A stretch of 64,000 bases of DNA from Aphanomyces cochlioides (taxonomy: Eukaryota > Oomycota > Saprolegniomycetes > Saprolegniales > Verrucalvaceae). The stretch spans positions 496,001 to 560,000 of the forward strand of contig JAHQRK010000010.1 of NCBI GenBank assembly GCA_019828595.1, read 5' to 3'. Positions 53,526 to 62,144 of the stretch are shown in pieces. Numbering within the stretch: position 1 is the stretch's first letter; each line of letters starts with the position of its first letter. The position numbers and the translations under genes were made by a program. The notes under the pieces are model-generated. The model was not told where the DNA came from, ran no database searches, and was given only the letters and a program-made list of their open reading frames with translations.

Positions 53526-54257
53526 ATTGCCTTGCCTACTTGTCAAAAAAAGATCGTAACTCCTCTTCCTACCGCTGTCCTCCTTTTATTTCAGAGGGGC
53601 AAGAGCTAGCCAAGGTCATACAATTACACCAGAAAATATCTTTTAGTGTCACTCGTGTCGATTGTCCTTAAAGTCGCCTGTGAAGGTGGCGCAACCGAGG
53701 ACGTCTTTACAGTAGACATGCGGTGTCTACAATGTTGGACACTTCAGATTCCATGCAACTCTAGAACGTCCAAATCACCCAGCATTCGTGGTTCAACATC
53801 ATGCTTGACGATCGATCCATTACAATAAACACGCCGGAAGTCAGTGAATCACCCGGGCAAGCACATGACGCTCGACCACGACTTCTCCTCATCGTGTCGA
53901 CGTATACACTGCATGGTTACTCAGCGTCAGCTCAGTGCCGCGACTTCAAGAGTGTTCGAACAATACTTCATCAAATCCGCCTCGTAGTTGTGAAGAGGCA
54001 ACTTTTAAGCTTGTAATTGAGCTCTATGTAGACTGAGACTATGTTGCAACCAGGAGCGATAGTCGTTGTGATCCCAACATCTCTGTGTACAATGCACTGA
54101 CTCCAGATTAGATATCGAGGTTCCTCCAGCTCAACCGACTCGTAGTCGTAGTCATAACTTGTCAAATCCCAACGGAATATCGGTTGGTCTGCTTGGGACA
54201 AGACGTCAACGTTCAAGTGCCTTGGCTCTTGGATCAGTTTTCATCTGACGGTCATTG
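53526..54257. other. Intergenic with a GOLD-like coding fragment on the minus strand
   Basis: At about 53990-54230 minus, a frame reads QPIFRWDLTSYDYDYESVEL followed by GCNIVSVYIELN, reminiscent of a GOLD-type beta domain. No start, splice partner or continuation was found, so it may be a remnant. The rest shows nothing. Confidence 0.3.
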
Positions 54258-55181
54258 ATGCCGAACCTCGTCGAGTGCCTTCACATTTTGAGTGTCCGAG
54301 TCCTCGCATGTTTGAGCAGCCATGACTTGGAGGCTTTCCTTGCCGTCGTTGCGCTGCATCATCTCATGGAACCACTTTTGTCTGACACCGCTTTGTGGCA
54401 TCATCTCTACTTGGAGAGTTTTGGAGAACCAACCCAGCTTAACGCACCGCATTCTCTGTCTTGTGCTTTTTTACACATGAGCTTTCATCGAGAATGGTTC
54501 ACAAATCGCGTAGCCATCGTTCAAACCTGTATGGAAAGTATACCTCCAAATATGGCAGAGGAAGTTGCTCTTGCATTTCCGACAACCCCTTCACTTCTCC
54601 ACCCTCACCCCACCTCAGCTGCCGGGGCTGTTCATAGTATGGGCGGCTACGCCCTTTGTCAAGAGTTGATTTACCGCCGGTCAACGCATTTGAGCTTTCC
54701 CCCTGGGGCTGTCGTTCGCACTGGAGGTGGGGTGAGTCCTTTTGCCCATTTGTTGCATTGTATTGGACCGATGCGCCATGACCCCGAGAATTTGAAGCAT
54801 ACCATTCTTGCGGAGGTGTACGTGGAAGCGTGTGCTCAAGCAATTTCCCTTGATGTGCGTCATATTGCCATTATTCCAATTGGTACGGGCTTAGCTGGAT
54901 GTCCTCTGAGGTTGGCGGCTGAAACTGCGATGGATGCGTTGTGGAGAATGTCATGGCTGTTCTGTCACTGCCCAGAACGCGATAATTCCTTGGAAAGAGG
55001 GGTCACGCGATTTCCACTGGAACAGGTCTCTCTGCTCTGCAGAGACATGGATGTGTACGAAGCGTTTACAACAGCCAAGCTGAACTATGCCGGCACAGCA
55101 TTGAGCAGTACCGAGGATGACAGCATGGAGGTTTTCCATGAATCCCCCAACAGTGAAAGATCTTCAAATCAAGTAGTTTAA
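54258..55181 (+). CDS. F-box-like plus macro-domain protein
   Basis: A 307-residue intronless frame. Residues 1-58 resemble an F-box (LVECLHILSVRVLACLSSHD then DTALWHHLYLESFG). From about residue 125 a macro-domain-like fold follows: YALCQELIYRRS, PPGAVVRTGGG, HLLHCIGPMRHD, LAEVYVEACAQAISLDVRHI and AIIPIGTGLAGCPLRLAAE. The usual N-terminal NAAN motif of ADP-ribose hydrolases is not visible, so binding or catalysis is uncertain. An F-box would link it to SCF ubiquitin ligases. The ATG at 54258 follows an in-frame TTG. Confidence 0.68.
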   Translation: MPNLVECLHILSVRVLACLSSHDLEAFLAVVALHHLMEPLLSDTALWHHLYLESFGEPTQLNAPHSLSCAFLHMSFHREWFTNRVAIVQTCMESIPPNMAEEVALAFPTTPSLLHPHPTSAAGAVHSMGGYALCQELIYRRSTHLSFPPGAVVRTGGGVSPFAHLLHCIGPMRHDPENLKHTILAEVYVEACAQAISLDVRHIAIIPIGTGLAGCPLRLAAETAMDALWRMSWLFCHCPERDNSLERGVTRFPLEQVSLLCRDMDVYEAFTTAKLNYAGTALSSTEDDSMEVFHESPNSERSSNQVV

Positions 55182-55418
55182 GCTCAAATACAAGGATAAT
55201 GGATATTGAGATCCAAATTGCTGATCCATTCATTTCGACCAGCGTGTGAACATTCGTAAGACGTTTTGAATGGATTTGTAAAGTAATCGCAACACATTTT
55301 TCATCTTTAGATTATCTCTACAATCCAACTTGAATACTAGTAAAGAGCAAGCTGGTTTGCAGTTCACAAGGTTGTGGAAGATTTCTAAAGTCATCTCCCA
55401 CAAAAATAAAATGTATTA
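55182..55418. other. Intergenic, AT-rich
   Basis: 3' flank of the macro-domain gene leading into a dispersed repeat. No feature seen. Confidence 0.4.
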
Positions 55419-55670
55419 TATTGTCGATTTCATTCTAAATTGTGAGAGGGGTCTCAAATGTATCGATTTTTCAAATCGATCTGCAAATCGATCAGCCAAT
55501 CAGAATCGAGTATTTACCAAGTTCACGCAAAACACACCTATACACACGTGAATTTTATTTGGCCAATTTACCGTAATTTTCATTTATACTTGACTTCAGT
55601 ATGATGGAATCGATTTGGAAATGAACTCAATTTTGGTAGAATAATACAAATTTGGGTGAAAAGACAATAT
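55419..55670 (+). repeat. About 250-bp dispersed repeat, copy 1
   Basis: It matches 56494-56748 in the same orientation at roughly 85 percent by eye, starting TTGTCGATTTCATTC and ending AAAGACAATA(C/T). It contains an AAATCGAT palindrome and a CCAATCAGAATC word. It encodes nothing. Confidence 0.8.
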
Positions 55671-55842
55671 TAGGGGGAATCAAATTAGAAAATTTGCTTT
55701 TCCTTTTTGTTTTCGATCTCTTCGAAAAGCAAAAGTACCTCTGGAGGTACTTTTAATTTTCGGCCTACGAAAAGCAAAACTCGAAAAGCAAAGTCGAAAC
55801 GCAAAAGCAGCCGATTTTTCAAATTTGATTCCCCCTATTGTC
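55663..55842 (+). repeat. MITE-like hairpin element with terminal inverted repeats
   Basis: The ends GACAATATTAGGGGGAATCA (55663-) and TGATTCCCCCTATTGTC (to 55842) are inverted copies, and the similarity continues inward (CAAATT/AATTTG). The centre holds a perfect palindrome at 55731-55754 (AAAAGTACCTC, TG, GAGGTACTTTT). GAAAAGCAAAA words repeat on both arms. The 180-bp non-coding palindromic structure is that of a MITE or hairpin element lying next to the dispersed repeat. Confidence 0.7.
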
Positions 55843-56493
55843 TTCGGAATTTACAGTGTGGATTACATTGGCATTTTGATTTTGTCCAATCCAAAGTTAA
55901 AGTAGTTTCAATTGGCTATATATGAAGTCATACATCAAAGTTGTGTGAGTTGACAGAGATCCATCACCCCACGCTCATGCTTGTCGAGGTACGGCCAATT
56001 TTTGCACGCCTCCGGTAGCAATAATGATGTTAACTGAGCAAATAAATTACTTCGAAGTAAGATGAATTTACTCCTATGTCTCTGAATTTAATCAACGACA
56101 GAGCTATTTCAGCGTTCCTAAGGGGATGGACAAAGGGCTTGGAAAGTTGACATCACATACGACCTCGTGATACCTCAACGTTGTTTACAGCCTCATAAAT
56201 CAAACATTTAAGGCGAAAGCTGTTTATCTACTTTTGTTTCAATCCTTTTTTCGAGATTGCGTTGCTTAACTTGTGCAAGTAAAGACAGCACCAACTCTTT
56301 GACATGCACTGCATCGGTAAAAATCCTGAAAGACATTTACAGACGCCTTTCTCTATAGCTAGCAATCAAAATGTTGAGTTGTAGACTATATATCATCTCT
56401 CGACATGGAACAAGTTTTCAATCTTAATTTCAATATGTTATGCACTGTAAAAGTTGATGAATGTATTTTTCTTCGATTATTATTATTAATAGT
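55843..56493. other. Intergenic, no supported gene
   Basis: No recognisable frame, RNA or repeat. Confidence 0.4.
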
Positions 56494-56748
56494 ATTGTCG
56501 ATTTCATTCGAAATTGTGAGGGGGGTCCGAAATGTATCGATTTTTCAAATCGATCTGCAAATCGCTCAGCCAATCAGAATCAAGTATTTACCTAATTCAC
56601 GCAAAACACACCCACACACGCGTGTAATTAATTTGGGACGTTTGCCATACTTTCCATTTTTACTTGACTTCAGTATGATCGAATCGATTTGGAATAGAAT
56701 TCGATTTTGGTAAAAAAATACAAATTTGGGTGAAAAAGACAATACTAG
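56494..56748 (+). repeat. About 250-bp dispersed repeat, copy 2
   Basis: Direct-orientation partner of 55419-55670. The MITE-like hairpin found after copy 1 is absent here; copy 2 ends AAAGACAATACTAG. Confidence 0.8.
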
Positions 56749-56956
56749 TAGATATTAACAGCTCTCCTATAGAATTGGCGGATTGTACGGAAGATTTTCG
56801 ACTCCCCTATAAATTTAAGTAAATTCAAACAGAAAACTGCAACGAATGTCACTATTCTGTGAACGATGCAGATTATTGTCATAGTGTGCTTGAATGAGTG
56901 TGAAAGCATGCGTGTGATGTTTGGATTGGATGTGTAGCTCAAGTTGCAACAGAGCC

Positions 56957-56992
56957 ATGAGGCCGAGAAGTCAAAGGATGCGCATTAGAGGT
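56957..56992 (+). pseudogene. 5' half of a tRNA-Ser-like sequence at the LINE 3' end
   Basis: GGCCGAGAAGTCAAAGGATG onward to ATTAGA matches the first half of the tRNA-Ser-like sequences at 58965 and 61209. It lacks the acceptor strand, and at the anticodon stem it switches to the 3' end of the LINE. The 80 bp upstream resemble the upstream flank of the tRNA at 59864. Confidence 0.7.
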
Positions 56993-58962
56993 TAGTCTAA
57001 AGCTAATCTTGCCGAAGCTCAATCCTGTCCTTGTGCCAGAGCGCTGGCGGCGGTTTCATCATTGGAGCTTGGAAGCCAGTGATTGGGGAGGGGTGACTAA
57101 TGTACGTCGAACGTAGTTTCGAGTGCCAAGCATTTTGGATATTCGCTTCGAAGTTCGGAGTATGAGTGCTTCGAGAGCAGGCTATCGAGGAGGGTTTTGG
57201 CCTCGGAGATGATGGGGTCGTCGTGCTCTTGGCGGCGCAGCCACCAGCGTATGGCGGACATCCAAACAACGAACGATTGGTCGACAAGGACGTGATGTGG
57301 TGGGGCTGCACGTCGGCGATGTTTCTTTGGTTCCGCTGTAACCAAGCCAAGTGGATTGTCACACCCGTAAGCATGATATAGCTTGAACAGGAGGGCTTTC
57401 ATAGGTCGGTCCTTGGCTTTGACAGTGAATTATCAAGATTGGACGTGTGGTGCCATGAGAAGGTAACACCGTATTGTATCCACGGCGGCGCGTGGGCTAG
57501 CCATACCAGGAAGATGGCGGGGCATTCGTGAAGCGTGTGGGCAATGGTTTCGTTTATCCCACAGTCGTGAGGACATAGAAGACGTTCGGGTTCGTCGGGC
57601 GTGTAATATTTAAACTGGTCGTTTATCGGGAGCATTTTGAGGAGGGCTCTGGTCGAAACGTCCGCATAAACTGGTGTGACCAATTGCATGGACTTGCGTA
57701 CAAGAGTCATATATATCCTTTCCTTGGAGTGGTTTGGACGTTGGGGACTGAAGGTTGGGTGTGGACTGGTGGGGATAGGGTCGTGGTAGGCTATATGAGA
57801 GATGAGTTTGCGGGGCCAGTACTCAAATAGTTGAGCTCGATTGCGAACGATAGCTCGAAAGGCATGCAGCGGTGGGGCTCTGTCTAGGTCACTGACAACC
57901 TGGTCGACTTGGCAGCGCGAGCAGATGGAATGGTAGACTGCTGTCAAGTGCTCATACAGTCCGCGTGTACGTGGAACCACATTGAACGAGATGACCCCTT
58001 GCTGGAGGGACACCGCACAACAGGGATTTCCAGAGGACATCAGTCCTTGAAATTGATGAAAGTCTGGCCAATGGTGTAGGAGATCATGAAGACTTCACGC
58101 CGTTTGTCACACTGTGTTGGCACCAAAGTCGAGCCTCAGGTGATTTGGACACTAATGAGGCGGGAGTGGTCGCGCCATTGTATAAGAACTCGCTGTATGA
58201 GGTGAGCCACATAGGCATCTGTAAGGTTGTTGTGAAGTCTGGTCGGATTGGTAACTTGTTTTTCATGGGTACACTGGCCCAACTTCCAGACGTCAAGCCA
58301 CATTGGATGGAGCTCCGCTAGGTTGATCCAAGCTGAGTTGTGTTGCGGGGAGTATCAGAGGAAGTCATAGGGTCGGGTCATGGTGAGGGTCGTATGCATA
58401 CAGTTGGCGAATTGTTCGAGCACTAGTTTTGTCCAGGGAGGTGGTGGCACTGTTGTGGACTCCGAGATGAGTCTTTGGAGAAGCTTGAGGCGCTGTCCTC
58501 GGATGATAGACGCTATGTGTGGGATGCCCAATCCCAAGCGCTTGTCAAAGAGCCACTCCTTATTAAGTGGGGAGCGGAATGTTGAGTCGACGGAAGAGTC
58601 CTCCGACGACAAATTTTGTCAGCATTTTTTGCCATTGTAGTAGGATCCCATCAGGTATAGGTGTGACAGCCGTGACGTGCCAAACTAGACCGAGAATCAT
58701 GGAGGGAGCCAAGGCCCGTCGACCTTGGATTGTCCTGGCTCGGCAGCTCCACTGAGAGAAGGTCGCTAGATATTTGTCATTGATGTTGTGGACATGGTAG
58801 AGTGCATCCAATCGATGACCCACATAAGCACCCAGGAAACGAATGGGTTGGCCAGACTTAGACAAATTGATTGTTGGCGCTGATGGTCGACTGAGCGGTT
58901 CATCGTTGTTGTTCAGGACTAGGGTGATACAATTGGTTCTGTTTAAGGCAGCTTCTGAGACC
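56993..58962 (-). pseudogene. LINE (non-LTR retrotransposon) copy 1, 3' portion, frameshifted
   Basis: Minus-strand pieces at 58950-58563, 58612-58355, 58296-58084, 58040-57399 and 57402-57097 line up with the long open frame of copy 2 (62252-64000). They begin after the reverse-transcriptase catalytic core (LVLNNNDEPLS, SKSGQPIRFLGAYVGH) and include the zf-RVT-like cysteine/histidine block (LLCPHDCGINETIAHTLHEC). Several frameshifts make it inactive. It is 5'-truncated right before a tRNA-Ser-like sequence, and its 3' end lies within a half tRNA-Ser. Confidence 0.75.
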
Positions 58963-58964
58963 GA

Positions 58965-59051
58965 GACAGCTTGGCCGAGAAGTCAAAGGATGCGCGTTAG
59001 ACTCGAAATCTAATGGGGAAACCCTCGTGAGTTCAAATCTCACAGCTGTCG
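58965..59051 (+). pseudogene. tRNA-Ser-like (CGA anticodon), D-arm with 6-nt insertion
   Basis: Acceptor strands (GACAGCT/AGCTGTC), anticodon arm (TTAGA-CTCGAAA-TCTAA, anticodon CGA), long variable arm and T-arm (GTGAG-TTCAAAT-CTCAC) all pair. The D-arm region reads GGCCGAGAAGTCAAAGGATG and is six bases longer than in the tRNA at 59864, so it cannot form a normal D-stem. It is probably a degenerate or LINE-altered copy rather than a working tRNA. Confidence 0.65.
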
Positions 59052-59863
59052 ATACTTTTTCGTGCCACTCGACACGATTTATCCACATCAACACGAATGT
59101 ATTTTTTTCATACGAATGCAGTAGCCAATACTTTGATCACACACACACACAGAAACACTCGAAGTAGTATTCAAATTTCTCAAGCACACACTGCATGTAC
59201 CCTTCCCTGCACACCACATAATATGTGGTACATGTGACTGCTCAACATACCTAATTCAACTTTGCTTCTTCCAACTCATCTGTCTTTTCTATCTCAGGGC
59301 TGCTCGTGGTGACAAGTTGGATTGAACACATCATGTTTTTTCATGGACATGGCTCGTCGGGAAAGAAGACCTCATCCCGGTGCTCAAGAAGCATATTTTT
59401 GCCGTGGTTTTAATTCCTGTTTCAAGGTTCTTTCACAACTCGAAAAGACCCCTTGTCTTGGCAGTGCAGATTGCTGCTTTATTTAGGCCATTCGTGTACG
59501 AAAGAAAGTATCGTGATAATACAAACACTTTTTGTCGCTCTGCTCGCTTCAACTGTAGTTTTAATTATAGAGTTGACTGTCGATGTCCGCAAGGTGTATT
59601 AATGGTATAGCAACACACAGGTGACACGATGTAGGACAAGTGAGCATGCGCATTGAAGGCCGTGTCGAGACACAACACGTAGTTTCTGGGGAAAGTGTGA
59701 GTTGGCAAACGTATGATTGAGTTATTTGTAAGTTTTGACGCAATGGTGGGATTCTAGAAGTAGAAATGGTGATTTTCTGTCGTGGTGTGCTTGAATGAGT
59801 GTGACAGCATGCGTGTGATGTTTGGATTGGATGTGTAGCTCAAGTTGCTTCAGAGTCATGAAA
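59052..59863. repeat. Spacer of duplicated tRNA-Ser segment, copy 1
   Basis: This segment together with the flanking tRNA ends (58965-59878) is nearly identical to 61209-62122 at a constant offset of 2244 bp. I noticed only two differences (59081 A against 61325 G, and 59368 G against 61612 C). A 76-codon frame at 59380-59610 is identical in both copies but has no recognisable domain. Confidence 0.92.
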
Positions 59864-59944
59864 GACAGCTTGGCCGAGCGGTTAAGGCGTTAGACTAGAA
59901 ATCTAATGGGGTCACCCGCGTGAGTTCAAATCTCACAGCTGTCG
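59864..59944 (+). tRNA. tRNA-Ser (AGA)
   Basis: All four arms fold: acceptor GACAGCT/AGCTGTC, D-arm GCC...GGC with loop GAGCGGTTAA, anticodon arm TTAGA-CTAGAAA-TCTAA giving anticodon AGA, a class II variable arm (TGGGGTCACCCGC) and T-arm GTGAG-TTCAAAT-CTCAC. No CCA is encoded and no intron is present, as expected for a eukaryotic tRNA-Ser. Confidence 0.93.
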
Positions 59945-61208
59945 ACTTTTTCTCCTTTTACCCCATCTTACTTGCCGACATGAAACGACACACATTGTCC
60001 ATCGAATCATAATTTTAACACTACACTGGCCGCGTAACCCAAGAAATACTCATCATCCGCTGCCTCGTACCAAACGATCTGCTAACCAATCGCAGCGACA
60101 AAGTGCATGATTGGGATTGATTCACCACTCATTTCATCAGTCAGTGTTATCCCCAACAGTTCACCACGGTGAATGAACAGCATTTCGAAAAAAACAGGTC
60201 AACAACAGACCCACAGCACGTCTATGGTTACTTCCGTTGCGACTTTTACGGAAGCAACAGTTACATGGCAAAAGTCGCCTCGTGGAAACTCGGAAAGTCG
60301 TAGACAAGTCCGAGATCGTATCGAATCAAATCGCATATGATTCGATAAGCATTCAATTCGAATCCACGTATGATATTGCTAAAGAAGTGTCGTGAAGAAT
60401 GCACGATTTTATTCAAAGTAATGCCAGTGATGTTGTGAAATTGTGTGGAAATCGTCCACTCCAAGACGGAACGAATAAGACATTGAAGGTGTATCCAAGC
60501 GTTGATTCGACGATGTTTCGAGTGAAAGTACCAACATGGGGTGCATATTTTGGTGTGATATTATTGACGGATGTCTTTCCGTGAGGTCATCGGGTTCACA
60601 TCAACGGCGACGAAGAAACAAACAATGTTTTACTTTCGGCTGGAAGATTCATCGACGGCTTCAAGATGACATATATTGTCCACTTTTTCACATACTACGT
60701 GAAATTCAAATGTAGGAGCGGATTCTCCAGGGCGTATCTGCTTTTTTGCATGAAAGATCCTCAAGATAGAGAAGAATGCACATCTGAGGACCCTTTGATC
60801 CTTTGAAGATTTGCGAGCATGTATCGAGAGTTCATAGTCTTTGACGTAGAAGGCTTTACGTCAACAAGTTGGCTCACATGTGACCTGAAAAGAACAAAGA
60901 TAATCTGAATAGGTCGTTGTTTTCAAACGAGTGGTGATATAGATGAGTTTGAGTTAATGTGGATGGTGCAAGAATGCCTGTTCCTCTCCCTGCTTGGAAT
61001 GAATTGGCAACAAGCATGCCAGCTCGACGACTGTGTCTCAGTTTGAGTAGGTGAGTATAGTTGTTGTAACATCGTGGAATTTGAGTATATTTTTTGTTGG
61101 GAGTCTCTCTTGAAGGTGTTCGATGAGTGCAGGTGCATGGTGTTGGAGAATGCAAGGTTTGAACGTCTCGTGTGGTTGTTATGGCAAGTCTTGTGAGTCG
61201 AGTATAGA
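59945..61208. other. Intergenic, no supported gene
   Basis: Contains short frames only (for example 60399-60584 plus, 60874-61138 minus). No recognised repeat or RNA. Confidence 0.4.
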
Positions 61209-61295
61209 GACAGCTTGGCCGAGAAGTCAAAGGATGCGCGTTAGACTCGAAATCTAATGGGGAAACCCTCGTGAGTTCAAATCTCACAGCTGTCG
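61209..61295 (+). pseudogene. tRNA-Ser-like (CGA anticodon), second copy
   Basis: Identical to 58965-59051 over the tRNA, including the six-base D-arm insertion. It opens the second copy of the duplicated segment. Confidence 0.65.
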
Positions 61296-62107
61296 ATACT
61301 TTTTCGTGCCACTCGACACGATTTGTCCACATCAACACGAATGTATTTTTTTCATACGAATGCAGTAGCCAATACTTTGATCACACACACACACAGAAAC
61401 ACTCGAAGTAGTATTCAAATTTCTCAAGCACACACTGCATGTACCCTTCCCTGCACACCACATAATATGTGGTACATGTGACTGCTCAACATACCTAATT
61501 CAACTTTGCTTCTTCCAACTCATCTGTCTTTTCTATCTCAGGGCTGCTCGTGGTGACAAGTTGGATTGAACACATCATGTTTTTTCATGGACATGGCTCG
61601 TCGGGAAAGAACACCTCATCCCGGTGCTCAAGAAGCATATTTTTGCCGTGGTTTTAATTCCTGTTTCAAGGTTCTTTCACAACTCGAAAAGACCCCTTGT
61701 CTTGGCAGTGCAGATTGCTGCTTTATTTAGGCCATTCGTGTACGAAAGAAAGTATCGTGATAATACAAACACTTTTTGTCGCTCTGCTCGCTTCAACTGT
61801 AGTTTTAATTATAGAGTTGACTGTCGATGTCCGCAAGGTGTATTAATGGTATAGCAACACACAGGTGACACGATGTAGGACAAGTGAGCATGCGCATTGA
61901 AGGCCGTGTCGAGACACAACACGTAGTTTCTGGGGAAAGTGTGAGTTGGCAAACGTATGATTGAGTTATTTGTAAGTTTTGACGCAATGGTGGGATTCTA
62001 GAAGTAGAAATGGTGATTTTCTGTCGTGGTGTGCTTGAATGAGTGTGACAGCATGCGTGTGATGTTTGGATTGGATGTGTAGCTCAAGTTGCTTCAGAGT
62101 CATGAAA
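61296..62107. repeat. Spacer of duplicated tRNA-Ser segment, copy 2
   Basis: Near-identical to 59052-59863 (two differences noticed, no indels). Confidence 0.92.
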
Positions 62108-62144
62108 GACAGCTTGGCCGAGAAGTCAAAGGATGCGCGTTAGA
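62108..62144 (+). pseudogene. tRNA-Ser 5' half interrupted by LINE copy 2
   Basis: GACAGCTTGGCCGAGAAGTC onward to GCGCGTTAGA is the first half of the tRNA-Ser-like sequence. At the anticodon stem/loop border it changes to the LINE 3' end (TGTTAGTCTAAGCTAATC). Confidence 0.75.

Noticed and set aside
59380..59610. 76-codon frame repeated identically at 61624-61854
   Set aside because: Its identity is explained by the recent segmental duplication; there is no domain, start context or codon signal.
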